64,000 nt of DNA from Bacteroidales bacterium (GTDB lineage: Bacteria > Bacteroidota > Bacteroidia > Bacteroidales > UBA932), in contig JAQUYF010000002.1 of assembly GCA_028691975.1 (NCBI GenBank), positions 1 through 64,000 of the forward strand. The letters are read 5' to 3'. Of this stretch, positions 8,411 to 17,951 are shown in pieces. A program made the translations under genes and the position numbers. The notes below the pieces were generated by a model. It worked only from the letters and a program-made list of their open reading frames with translations, was not told where the DNA came from and searched no databases. Numbering within the stretch: the first letter of the stretch is position 1; every line of letters begins with the position of its first letter.

Positions 8411-10810
8411 ATGAAAAAAACAGCAAAATTTTCAGCATTTATACTATTTATTTTTCTTGGTTCACTTCCCTTGACATCTTTTAGTCAAAGTAGACCCTAT
8501 TCTGTAACCGGAAAATTGTTGGATGCGGAAACAAAACAGCCGATTGAATACGCTTCGGTTGCAATTTTCAAACTTCCCGACAGTACTCTTGTTACGGGTG
8601 TTTCAACCAATGGGCAGGGTGTGTTTACAATTAACAACTTGGGTAACGGTAGGTATTTTCTCAGATCCAGCTTTGTGGGCTACAAGAATGGAATAAAACA
8701 ATTTGAAATTAACGGCTCAAATGTAAAACTGACAGAGCCGATTCATCTACAGCCTGCCGCATTGTCCATAGGCGAAGTCACCGTAACCGGAACAAGAAGC
8801 GAGAAACAACAGAGCGTAGAAAAAACAACCATAAATGTCGCTAAAAACATTGCGGCTGTTTCCGGAAATATTACTGATGTATTGAAAGGTCAAGCCGGAA
8901 TAAATATCGACAACGAAGAAAACATCTATGTAAGAGGTAATAAAAATACGTTGGTTTTGATGGACGGAGTTCCCACTACATTATCCTCCCTCAATTCGAT
9001 TCCTGCATCCAATGTCGAGAATATCGAGATAATTACGAATCCTGATGTAAAATACGATGCGGAAGGTACAGGCGGTATCATCAATATCGTAACCAAACGC
9101 AGAGGCGAAGCAGGTTTCAGTGGGCGAGTAATGTTGAATTACAATTTCGGCAATTCGGTGAACGGCGGCTTAAATCTTCATTACTCTAAGGGAATATGGG
9201 ATTTCGATTTCGGATATAATGGCAAATATGACAAATATGATATAAACAGCACGCTTGACCGATTTCTTTATTCGGATGAAATTCGTGTCCAACAGGAGAT
9301 GCTTTCTCGTCAATTAAGCACATCACATACAGGAACATTCATGATGGCTGTCAGACCATCAAAGAAAGATGTTATTTCGCTTGGACTTAAAGGCGTTTTA
9401 CCTGAGTTGCATAATAAACAGTCAATTATAGGTACACAAACCGACAATACGAATACTGTTACACATTTCAACCGTTTGAACGACATTGATCATTTGAGGC
9501 GAATGTTTGAAACAACATTCTCATACAAGCATATCTTTGAAAAAGGCAAACACGAGCTCTCTTTCGATGCATCTTACTCCAGAAATCGCGGACGCCGCCC
9601 TGCCGAATATTATATCGAAGATATTTTATTGCAGAAATCTACCGGAGGTGGCGATCCTACCAATATGGCAGTACAGGCCGACTATCTGAAATCGGTATCA
9701 AAAACAGGGAAAATTGAGTTTGGACTGAAAGGGCTCTCTAAATACAATAATTTTGATTATAAATTCTATGATCTGAATACGGGAACGGATGAATGGATAT
9801 TAGACCCCGCATTTAGTAACGATCTGAAATATCAGGAGTATATATACTCTTCCTATCTTATGTATTCGGACAAACTGTCAAAGAAGCTGGAGTATAAAAT
9901 TGGTGCAAGGTTGGAGTATAACACATCGGAACTTACTCAGGCATCATCAAATGAACGCATATACCATGAATACTGGTTCCCTTTTCCGTTCGCTCAACTC
10001 AAATATACGTTAGATGATTCTCAAAATATCGCATTGAGCATAAATCGCCGCATAACACGTCCGACATACCCACAGATCAATCCATTTATCAGTGTAGTCG
10101 ATCAAACAACTTATGAAACAGGAAACAAGCACCTTGTTCCCGAAATACAAGACAAGGTGGAGCTGAATTATTCACTGATTAAAAACAGCTTCCAACTTCG
10201 TACAAATTTGTTTGCAAGTATATCAAAAGATTATATAACACAGGTTTCCATGCTATCGGATGCTGACAAGTTGATGCTGACATACGTCAACGGTAGCCGT
10301 CAGAATAAAATTGGCGCAGATTTGGACATTACATACAAATTCAATAAATATATATCTGTAAATCCTGCATTCTCTGTGTTTCATACACGCTCGACAGGAC
10401 AATACAACGAGATTGATTTAAGTACAGACGACTTTGCATGGACTGGTAGTTTGAAAACTACAATAAAGCCCGAAAAGAGAACGGAAGTACAGATTTTCCT
10501 GAATTACAATTCTCCGTTATCACTACCACAATTTCGTTTAGGGGAAATATACTACGCCGACATTTCCGTAAGACGCTCGTTTCTTGACAATAAACTTTCA
10601 GTCAGTCTGACAATGACCGATGTTTTTAATACTCGCAAATGGAATATAGAATCGGACAATGCGGTTTATAAGTTGGATAACTACAGTAAAAACCAAACTC
10701 GTATGGTATGGCTGGGGCTAACATTCAATTTCAATTCTTATAAGGCAAACAAACCGCAGAAAAGCGGAGATGGAGAAATTGACAATCGCATAATTAAATT
10801 AGGAGATTAA
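8411..10810 (+). CDS. TonB-dependent receptor / outer-membrane beta-barrel protein with CarboxypepD-reg-like N-domain
   Basis: Signal peptide; GKLLDAETKQPIEYASVAIF; plug NIDNEENIYVRGNKNTLVLMDGVPT; long barrel. Confidence 0.88.
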   Translation: MKKTAKFSAFILFIFLGSLPLTSFSQSRPYSVTGKLLDAETKQPIEYASVAIFKLPDSTLVTGVSTNGQGVFTINNLGNGRYFLRSSFVGYKNGIKQFEINGSNVKLTEPIHLQPAALSIGEVTVTGTRSEKQQSVEKTTINVAKNIAAVSGNITDVLKGQAGINIDNEENIYVRGNKNTLVLMDGVPTTLSSLNSIPASNVENIEIITNPDVKYDAEGTGGIINIVTKRRGEAGFSGRVMLNYNFGNSVNGGLNLHYSKGIWDFDFGYNGKYDKYDINSTLDRFLYSDEIRVQQEMLSRQLSTSHTGTFMMAVRPSKKDVISLGLKGVLPELHNKQSIIGTQTDNTNTVTHFNRLNDIDHLRRMFETTFSYKHIFEKGKHELSFDASYSRNRGRRPAEYYIEDILLQKSTGGGDPTNMAVQADYLKSVSKTGKIEFGLKGLSKYNNFDYKFYDLNTGTDEWILDPAFSNDLKYQEYIYSSYLMYSDKLSKKLEYKIGARLEYNTSELTQASSNERIYHEYWFPFPFAQLKYTLDDSQNIALSINRRITRPTYPQINPFISVVDQTTYETGNKHLVPEIQDKVELNYSLIKNSFQLRTNLFASISKDYITQVSMLSDADKLMLTYVNGSRQNKIGADLDITYKFNKYISVNPAFSVFHTRSTGQYNEIDLSTDDFAWTGSLKTTIKPEKRTEVQIFLNYNSPLSLPQFRLGEIYYADISVRRSFLDNKLSVSLTMTDVFNTRKWNIESDNAVYKLDNYSKNQTRMVWLGLTFNFNSYKANKPQKSGDGEIDNRIIKLGD

Positions 10811-10883
10811 TAAGCAGATTATCAATACAGAAACAGTGCCTAAATATTTATTATTCAGCACTGTTTTCTGTTTTCTGAATGTT

Positions 10884-10916
10884 ATTTTCTATTGGACATT
10901 TCTTCCATTGGAAAAT
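10884..10916. promoter_or_regulatory. Imperfect inverted repeat ATTTTCTATTGGA-N7-TCCATTGGAAAAT upstream of a -7-like TATCTTTG (10923-10930)
   Basis: 11 of 13 arm positions complementary; adjacent to a Bacteroidota-type -7 element. Confidence 0.5.
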
Positions 10917-10970
10917 AATACATATCTTTGTGCGTTATAAATTCACAAAATAGAGAAAATAGAGTTTAAT

Positions 10971-11192
10971 ATGGATAAAATCATTGTTTTAATCAAGCGA
11001 AACTGGCTCACCTTGCTTGGGGTTGTGGTCGGAATAATAGGCGGATTTTTGTATTGGAGATTTGTTGGATGCAGCAGCGGTAGCTGCCCGATTACATCCT
11101 CTCCGACAATGAGTGCGTTGTGGGGCGCAATGATGGGCGGTTTAGTATTCAGTTCATTTAAAAAAGAGAAAAATGAGAAAATATCTAAATAA
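10971..11192 (+). CDS. Small membrane protein (DUF6132-like)
   Basis: Two TM segments; GCSSGSCPITSSPTMSALWGAMMGGLVF. Confidence 0.65.
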   Translation: MDKIIVLIKRNWLTLLGVVVGIIGGFLYWRFVGCSSGSCPITSSPTMSALWGAMMGGLVFSSFKKEKNEKISK

Positions 11193-11409
11193 TTGGGATG
11201 CCGTGCGTATCATTCGCCTGCTGGCAGGCGTAGGCTTTGGAATATATGCCGTAGTGTCAAAAGAGTACTTGTTTTTGATGTTGGCGGGAATGTTTCTTTT
11301 ACAAAGTATATTCAATGTCTCGTGCTGCGGAGCGGGCGGGTGCTCAACCGAACCAAAGAAAACGAAAACACAGGTATATAAAGATCAGATAGAGCAATAT
11401 AAAGGATGA
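11173..11409 (+). CDS. Small Cys-containing membrane protein (DUF2892-like)
   Basis: RIIRLLAGVGFGIYAVVSKEYLFLMLAGMFLLQSIFNVSCCGAGGCS. Confidence 0.6.
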   Translation: MRKYLNNWDAVRIIRLLAGVGFGIYAVVSKEYLFLMLAGMFLLQSIFNVSCCGAGGCSTEPKKTKTQVYKDQIEQYKG

Positions 11410-11870
11410 AAAAGATAGGAATACTTTTACTGCTTATGGCAGGAGTGATCTCTTGTGGCAGACAACCGAAACAGACAAACAGCATTAATCAAAAACAAGA
11501 AAATAATATGAAAACGATTCAATTAACGAAAGTAGATTTTTTAACAAAAGTAGCTAACTATGAAGCAAATCCGCAGGAGTGGAAGTATTTGGGTGACAAG
11601 CCGGCAATAATTGACTTCTATGCGTCATGGTGCGGCCCATGCAAGACTATTGCACCTGTTTTAGAAGAACTTGCCGCTGAATATGGCGATCAAATATATA
11701 TCTATAAAATAGATACTGAAGCAGAACAAGAGTTGGCAGCAGCATTTGGCATTCGTTCGATTCCTTCTATTCTGTTCGTTCCGATGGATGGTGCTCCGCA
11801 AATGGCACAAGGAGCCATGCCTAAGGCTTCATTCAAGGAGGCGATAGACAAAGTCTTACTCAATAAATAA
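11406..11870 (+). CDS. Thioredoxin-family lipoprotein
   Basis: Lipobox-like VISCG; FYASWCGPCKTIAPVLEELA. Confidence 0.93.
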   Translation: MKKIGILLLLMAGVISCGRQPKQTNSINQKQENNMKTIQLTKVDFLTKVANYEANPQEWKYLGDKPAIIDFYASWCGPCKTIAPVLEELAAEYGDQIYIYKIDTEAEQELAAAFGIRSIPSILFVPMDGAPQMAQGAMPKASFKEAIDKVLLNK

Positions 11871-11877
11871 ACGAAAA

Positions 11878-12060
11878 ATGGCTTTAACAGTAGATAAAAA
11901 CAGATGTCCTCAGAACCATAAATGCCCTATGTTGAGAGTATGTCCGGTAGATGCAATTACTCAGGATGGCTACGGATTGCCAAGAATCGACCCGGAAAAA
12001 TGTATCGAATGCGGTAAATGCACTAAGTATTGTCCTATGGGCGCAGTAAAGAAAAACTAA
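11878..12060 (+). CDS. 4Fe-4S ferredoxin-like protein
   Basis: CPQNHKCPMLRVCPVDAI and CIECGKCTKYCPMGAV. Confidence 0.88.
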   Translation: MALTVDKNRCPQNHKCPMLRVCPVDAITQDGYGLPRIDPEKCIECGKCTKYCPMGAVKKN

Positions 12061-12067
12061 TCGAATT

Positions 12068-12421
12068 ATGGAAGCATTATGTAGAATTAGAGATATATTT
12101 CGTTCTATCAACGATTTTGAAATTCATTTCCAGTCAAAATACAGCATAGGGCTTAATGAAGGTATGTTATTGTGTACTATTTCTAAATTTGAGAAATGTT
12201 CTTCGGGAGAAATAGCGGAAATTCTCGGGCTTTCATCATCGAACTCTTCAAAAGTAATTGCCTCGGTAGAAAAGAAGGGTTTCATCAAGCGCAAGATCGG
12301 CAAGGATGATAAACGCAAAATGTACTTTACTCTTACCGAAAAAGGTATAGAGTGTTTGAAATTTATCAAATGTGATTCTGATGATGTCTTGAGAATTATA
12401 GATAAGATTAGAGAAATTTAA
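12068..12421 (+). CDS. MarR-family winged-helix transcriptional regulator
   Basis: SSGEIAEILGLSSSNSSKVIASVEKKGFIKRKIGKDDKRKMYFTLTEKG. Confidence 0.85.
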   Translation: MEALCRIRDIFRSINDFEIHFQSKYSIGLNEGMLLCTISKFEKCSSGEIAEILGLSSSNSSKVIASVEKKGFIKRKIGKDDKRKMYFTLTEKGIECLKFIKCDSDDVLRIIDKIREI

Positions 12422-12516
12422 AAATGACAACTACAATGCTGTCGCTAAATCCGGAGCAAAGTCTTATGTAAGTTGCGCAATCGGACGAATGAGTAAATAA
12501 ACTTATGGTAAATATC

Positions 12517-12545
12517 AAAAAGCTACGAATATTTGTAGCTTTTTT
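12517..12545 (+). terminator. Rho-independent terminator
   Basis: AAAAAGCTAC-gaatattt-GTAGCTTTTTTG. Confidence 0.7.
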
Positions 12546-12597
12546 GTTTACACCTCTATAAAAAGGTAATAAATAATTATATTTGCCATCACAATTA

Positions 12598-12611
12598 TCA
12601 ACATATGTTCA
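12598..12611. promoter_or_regulatory. Operator candidate TCAACATATGTTCA (site 3)
   Basis: One mismatch to the TGAACAnnTGTTCA palindrome; lies 12 nt downstream of -7-like TATATTTG (12578-12585). Confidence 0.55.
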
Positions 12612-12626
12612 AAACTGATTAAATTA

Positions 12627-15080
12627 ATGAAACACATCATCATTGGCGGAGTAGCAGGCTGAGCTACTGCCGCAGCACGTATCCGTCGAGCTGATGAATC
12701 GGCAGAGATCATTCTTCTCGAAAAAGGCAAATATATATCATATGCAAACTGCGGATTGCCGTATTACATTGGCGGAACTATTGCAGAACGCGAAAAATTG
12801 TTCCTGCAAACACCCCAATCGTTTGGTGGTCGATTCAATGTTGATGTTCGTATTGAAAACGAGGTTATTGGAATTGACTCAACTGCAAAATCTGTTAAAA
12901 TTCGCAAAGCTGACGGTACGGAATACTCTGAAAATTACGACAAACTTTTATTGTCGCCCGGAGCGAATCCCGTTTGTCCGCCATTGGGAGGAATTGACTT
13001 GGATGGTATTTTTACGCTGCGCGATGTCAATGACACGGATAAAATCAAGAATTACATTACGACACACGAGGTAAAGCAAGCAGTCGTAGTCGGGGCGGGT
13101 TTCATCGGACTGGAAATGGCCGAAAATCTCCAACATGCCGGAGCTGCTGTCTCTATTGTCGAGATGGGCAATCAGGTGATGGCTCCCATTGATTTTTCGA
13201 TGGCTGCGCAAGTTCATCAACACTTACTGCAAAAAGGAGTTGCACTGTATCTTGAACAGAGCGTAGAGCGATTTTCAAAAAATGGGAACCGATTAGATGT
13301 TCATTTCAAAAGCGGTGAAACAATCCCTGCCGATATTGTAATCCTATCAATAGGCGTGCGTCCTGAAACAACACTTGCGAAAGCCGCCGGACTTAAAATA
13401 GGCGAAACAGGCGGAATATGGGTGGATGAATATTTCGAAACCTCTGCAAAGGATATATATGCTGTGGGCGATGCCGTTGAATTTCCGCATCCGTTGACAG
13501 GCAAACCGTGGCTTAACTATCTGGCAAATCCTGCCAACCGTCAGGGGCGTATTGTTGCCGACAATATGGTTTCAGGTAACATCACGAAATATGAAGGTGC
13601 GATTGGTACTTGCATCGCTAAGGTTTTCGATATGACCGTTGCTGCGACAGGACTTGCTGCCAAACGCCTCAAACAAATGGAAATTCCTTACCGCAGTTCG
13701 TGGACACATTCGGGTTCGCACGCAGGATATTATCCCGATGCGTTGCCATTAAGCTTGAAGATTACGTTCGACCTGCAGACTGGGAAACTTCTGGGCGGAC
13801 AATGTGTCGGTTATGACGGTGTGGATAAACGTATTGACCAAATCGCACTGCTTATCAAAAATGGCGGAACAATTTACGATCTTATTAAAGTAGAACACGC
13901 CTATGCACCGCCATTCTCATCGGCAAAAGATCCGATTGCAATTGCGGGATATGTTGCAAGTAACATAATCAGTGGCGTAATGCCTGCTATGACATGGCGA
14001 GAGATGCAAAACGCTAACCGTGATGAAGTTGTGATTCTTGATGTCCGCACAAAAGATGAATGTGCTATGGGAATGATCCCTGGAGCTGTGAATATTCCGG
14101 TGGATGAGTTGCGTGGCAGACTCAGTAAAATCCCGACCGATAAACCGATACTTATCTATTGTGCGATCGGATTGCGCGGATACCTTACTACGAAAATTCT
14201 CGTGGCGAACGGCTATACGAATGTAAAAAATCTATCGGGCGGTTACAAGACCTACTCTACGGCGGTGGCTCCGGTTAAACGCACCGAGCCTACGGTCGTA
14301 GCACCGGCTTGTAAAACAGATAATATCGACCAGCAAATTGCGAAAATGGAGATTAAAACAGTTAAAATAGATGCCTGCGGATTGGCTTGTCCCGGCCCTG
14401 TGATGAAGATTAAACAAGCTATCGACTCTATTGGCGAAGGAGAACGTATCGAAATGGTTGCCACCGATGTCGGTTTTGCCCGTGATGCTCAGGCATGGTG
14501 CAATACTACGGGGAATCAACTCATATCCAATACGGAAGAGAAGGGCAAATTCACGGTCGTGATCGAAAAAGGCTCGTCTAAAGCCTGCAAAACTATCACT
14601 TCGTGCGATGGAAAAGGCAAAACATTGATAATGTTCAGCGATGACCTTGATAAAGCATTGGCTACTTTTGTACTTGCCAACGGCGCCGTCGCGACTGGGC
14701 AAAAAGTAACGATCTTCTTTACCTTCTGGGGGTTGAACGTCATCAAAAAAGTGAAGAAACCCAAAGTTGAAAAAGATATTTTCGGAAAAATGTTCGGCAT
14801 GATGCTGCCGTCGAGTTCGCTGAAACTGAAGCTCTCGAAGATGCACATGATGGGAATAGGCAGCCGCATGATGCGCTCGATTATGAAGCGTCACGGCATT
14901 GACTCACTGGAGTCACTTCGTGATCAGGCGATTGCCAACGGCGTGGAATTTATCGCCTGCCAGATGTCAATGGATGTGATGGGCGTAAAACGTGAAGAGC
15001 TGCTCGATCATGCAACCATAGGCGGCGTAGCAACTTACATGGAACGCGCCGATGATGCCAATGTAAACCTGTTTATATAA
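12627..15080 (+). pseudogene. CoA-disulfide reductase-type flavoprotein fused to rhodanese, TusA and DsrE-like domains; in-frame TGA at 12660-12662
   Basis: ATG 12627 reads MKHIIIGGVAG*ATAAARIRRADESAEIILLEKGKYISYANCGLPYYIGG and joins the 12756 ORF in frame. Domains: pyridine nucleotide-disulfide oxidoreductase, rhodanese (YCAIGLRGY), TusA (CGLACPGPVMK), DsrE-like C-terminus. Confidence 0.85.
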
Positions 15081-15102
15081 TTGGATAACAATATTATATC
15101 GC

Positions 15103-15135
15103 AAGCCTCCCTATCGAATCGGGGGGCTTTTTTTG
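15103..15135 (+). terminator. Rho-independent terminator
   Basis: AAGCCTCCC-tatcgaatc-GGGGGGCTTTTTTT. Confidence 0.75.
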
Positions 15136-15155
15136 TTGATTAACCCTCTTGTATG

Positions 15156-15169
15156 TGAACATTTGTTCA
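15156..15169. promoter_or_regulatory. Palindromic operator candidate TGAACATTTGTTCA (site 4)
   Basis: 10 nt upstream of -7-like TATTTTTG (15180-15187). Confidence 0.68.
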
Positions 15170-15233
15170 ATATAATGATTATTTTTGCAACCAAGCAATA
15201 AGATTTTCATCAAAATTGTGATCTAACTTCTAT

Positions 15234-15776
15234 ATGGAAAAAAAGACGGAAAACAGAATCAATATTACCGAAGTGGTGGAGAAATACCATCCTATGGTTT
15301 TCCGTATAGCTGTTGGATTTGTCCATATCCGTGAAGATGCCGAAGATATTACACAGGAGGTTTTTATTAAGATTTATCAAAACCAAGATAAATTTCGCGG
15401 AGAATCGGAAATATCGACGTGGCTATACCGCATCACGGTTAATACTTCTCTCAATTTTATTGCTCAAAAGAAACGCAGGAGCTTTTTACAGTTTGGTGAT
15501 GAATTATTGAAAAACTTATTCGGCAAAGCCGATGAACGTAAAAATCCGCAGCAGGAACTTGAAGAGGCGGAGGAAAAAGCAGAAATACGAAAAGTGATAG
15601 ATTCACTTCCCGAAAAGCAACGTATTGCGTTTGTTTTGACAAGATATGATGAGCTTCCACAAAAAGAAGTTGCCGAAATCATGCAGATTTCTCAACGCGC
15701 GGTAGAACAGCTATTATTGAGGGCAAAAGCGAATCTCAACAAAAAACTCTCATCAGCCATAAGAAACCGTAAATAA
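15234..15776 (+). CDS. ECF RNA polymerase sigma factor
   Basis: EDAEDITQEVFIKIYQN; STWLYRITVNTSLNF; LPQKEVAEIMQISQRAVEQLLLRAKANL. Confidence 0.92.
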   Translation: MEKKTENRINITEVVEKYHPMVFRIAVGFVHIREDAEDITQEVFIKIYQNQDKFRGESEISTWLYRITVNTSLNFIAQKKRRSFLQFGDELLKNLFGKADERKNPQQELEEAEEKAEIRKVIDSLPEKQRIAFVLTRYDELPQKEVAEIMQISQRAVEQLLLRAKANLNKKLSSAIRNRK

Positions 15777-15798
15777 GATTTGTCTAAAGAATAGAAAT

Positions 15799-16098
15799 AT
15801 GAAAATGGAAAAGATCGACAAATACATTGAAGACGAAAAAGCGATAACACCATCGCCATTTCTGGAGAGCAGAATTTTAGCCCGTATCGAAAATCTTGAA
15901 AGGGAACAAATTCCAATGCCGAAAAGGGCAAGATTATGGCCGAGTGTTGCTGTTGTTGCGGGCATTGCAATTATCGCTTTTACTGGTATTAAAATCGGCA
16001 GTACATACAAGAATCCTTCGCCCAATTATGCAGGACTTATTGTAAACGACAATTATATAGAACAACTATCAATATATACGGCAGATGATAACGAATAA
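15799..16098 (+). CDS. Single-pass membrane protein, putative anti-sigma factor
   Basis: Immediately downstream of ECF sigma; one TM segment. Confidence 0.5.
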   Translation: MKMEKIDKYIEDEKAITPSPFLESRILARIENLEREQIPMPKRARLWPSVAVVAGIAIIAFTGIKIGSTYKNPSPNYAGLIVNDNYIEQLSIYTADDNE

Positions 16099-16618
16099 AA
16101 CTAAAATACTTTGGATCGTAATTACTTTTCTTGCCGTGCTGAATATAGCTACAATAGCTACGATTATATACAATAACAGGCAAGTAAAAACGGAGGATGA
16201 AAATATTGTTTTTGAGCCTGACACTCAACCCCTAAATGGTATGTATTTCAAACAGACATTGGGTTTTGACAATCATCAAATGGAGGTGTTCAGACAAAGT
16301 AGCCGAGCATTTCGGCAAAATGCAAATCAAATCATCGGTTCAATAAACCGATCTAAAGAAGAGCTTTTTATTGAACTTCAGGCGGAACAACCGGATACGG
16401 TAAGATTGAAGGAAATATCTAAAGAGATAGGTGTGTTACATGCAGAATTAAAGGATGCAACAGTAAATTTTTATCTGGAATTAAATTCGGTATGCAATCC
16501 TGAACAAAAGAATAAACTAAAAACTGTATTTGTGCCTCTTTTCAGAGAAACTCCATTGCAAGGAGGGCATGGAGGTAATAACGGGCGAGGTCATGGTCGC
16601 AGAAACAGAAATTTTTAA
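16085..16618 (+). CDS. CpxP/Spy-like periplasmic protein
   Basis: N-terminal TM; helical region FKQTLGFDNHQMEVFRQSSRAFRQNANQIIGSINRSKEELF; Gly/Arg-rich tail. Confidence 0.6.
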   Translation: MITNKTKILWIVITFLAVLNIATIATIIYNNRQVKTEDENIVFEPDTQPLNGMYFKQTLGFDNHQMEVFRQSSRAFRQNANQIIGSINRSKEELFIELQAEQPDTVRLKEISKEIGVLHAELKDATVNFYLELNSVCNPEQKNKLKTVFVPLFRETPLQGGHGGNNGRGHGRRNRNF

Positions 16619-16647
16619 ACCAGTATAAACATTAATAAATTTTAGTC

Positions 16648-17055
16648 ATGAAAAAGAAACTGATTTTATCATTATTTGCATTAATTGCAACAATTGGTAT
16701 TGCTTCGGCACAGAATACTCAAACAAAAAGTCAAACGCAAACTACACAAACACGCCGGACTTGTTTTGTTGATGCCAACAATAACGGGGTGTGCGATAGT
16801 TATGAGAATGGAACTTGCAAGGTAGGTAATGGGAAAGGTCTGCAAGACGGAAGCGGTAGAGGACAGGGATTACGCAACGGAAGTGGACGAAGAGGCGGTG
16901 GGAATCAAGCCATAGGACAAGGTAGAGGACGTGGTGGAAACGCAGGGCAAGGATTACGTAATGGCAGTGGTCGTGGTAACGGAGGACGCGCAGCCAATTT
17001 CGTCGATGCGAATAACAATGGTATCTGCGATCGCAGGGAAACAACCACGAAATAA
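16648..17055 (+). CDS. Secreted Gly/Arg-rich protein with two FVDANNNGxCD motifs
   Basis: Signal peptide; FVDANNNGVCDSYENG and FVDANNNGICDRRE flank Gly-rich repeats. Confidence 0.7.
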   Translation: MKKKLILSLFALIATIGIASAQNTQTKSQTQTTQTRRTCFVDANNNGVCDSYENGTCKVGNGKGLQDGSGRGQGLRNGSGRRGGGNQAIGQGRGRGGNAGQGLRNGSGRGNGGRAANFVDANNNGICDRRETTTK

Positions 17056-17100
17056 TTGATAACTATTTTTGCGATTTTTAAACTATCGAAAAATATTCCC

Positions 17101-17132
17101 AAAGGGCACTACAGAATGAAGTGCCTTTTTTA
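17101..17132. terminator. Terminator hairpin between convergent genes
   Basis: AAAGGGCACT...AAGTGCCTTTTTT. Confidence 0.6.
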
Positions 17133-17951
17133 TATTTCTATTATAAATCCGCTGTAAAAAGAGATAAATTTCTCGCCGAGTGTTTCCGATAAGATTTTTT
17201 GAGCATTTATTCCTGTGCAATGACCGGTAATAAGTTTCATTTGTGGATATAATGACTTGATTTTATATGCTATTTCAGTAAGCTGCTCGTCTGTTTCATA
17301 TTTATTTTCTGCATCGGAGTCAATCAAGTGTGTTCCTCCGATATATGCGTACAAATCCTGACATTGGCAAGCCGAAAGCGTGTTCAGTATGCCCAAATGC
17401 GTACATGCCGAAAGAACTATGTCTCCTTGAGGCGTATCGATACATAATGCCATTTCATGCAGGAAATCGTCCGGCAAATCGTTTACAAGCAATGTCCGGT
17501 TCGCTTTCGGCGTGCCGAATAATACAGGAATATTACAGTGCAACATTACACTCTCAGATAGTCGTATATCTGTATCGACCAAGACAAACCGTTCGGGATT
17601 ATTTTCTACAATGGAATAATCCGGTGAAATATCTCGTTTCGACCCTCTGCGTGTGGAATAATAATAATTTCCTGCAATGTGAGATGAGATAAATATTTTT
17701 GCTTTACTGTTCTGTTTGATGAAATTTGCCAATCCGCCTGTATGATCTCGGTGGGCATGAGATAACACCAAACAATCAATATCTGCAATGCTTATACCTA
17801 ATCTCGCGGCATTGTCTTCAAACTTACCGGAGGCACCAACATCCATTAACCATTTGCGATTATCGACCTCAAAATAGATACTTAATCCATGTTCTGTTTG
17901 TAAATCCGTATGAGGATTAGGTGTATTGTCTATGAGAATAACCACCCTCAT
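17130..17951 (-). CDS. MBL-fold metallo-hydrolase (COG1237-like)
   Basis: LSHAHRDHTGGL; DVGASGKFEDNAARLGI; ITGHCTG. Start reset to ATG 17951 (ATGA overlap with the upstream frame). Confidence 0.85.
   Translation of the reverse strand: MRVVILIDNTPNPHTDLQTEHGLSIYFEVDNRKWLMDVGASGKFEDNAARLGISIADIDCLVLSHAHRDHTGGLANFIKQNSKAKIFISSHIAGNYYYSTRRGSKRDISPDYSIVENNPERFVLVDTDIRLSESVMLHCNIPVLFGTPKANRTLLVNDLPDDFLHEMALCIDTPQGDIVLSACTHLGILNTLSACQCQDLYAYIGGTHLIDSDAENKYETDEQLTEIAYKIKSLYPQMKLITGHCTGINAQKILSETLGEKFISFYSGFIIEI

Noticed and set aside
12422-12505. Short frame KNDNYNAVAKSGAKSYVSCAIGRMSK after marR
   Set aside because: Might be a gene remnant, but too short to assign from sequence alone.
12660-12662. 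UGA read as glycine (alternative genetic code)
   Set aside because: Other genes in the island end in TGA (e.g. 11407-11409 and 17948-17950) and gene content is Bacteroidota, so recoding is not supported; mutation or sequencing error is more likely.
14232-14894. 220-aa minus-strand ORF
   Set aside because: Antisense to the TusA/DsrE part of the CoADR fusion, whose sense frame has clear domain motifs.
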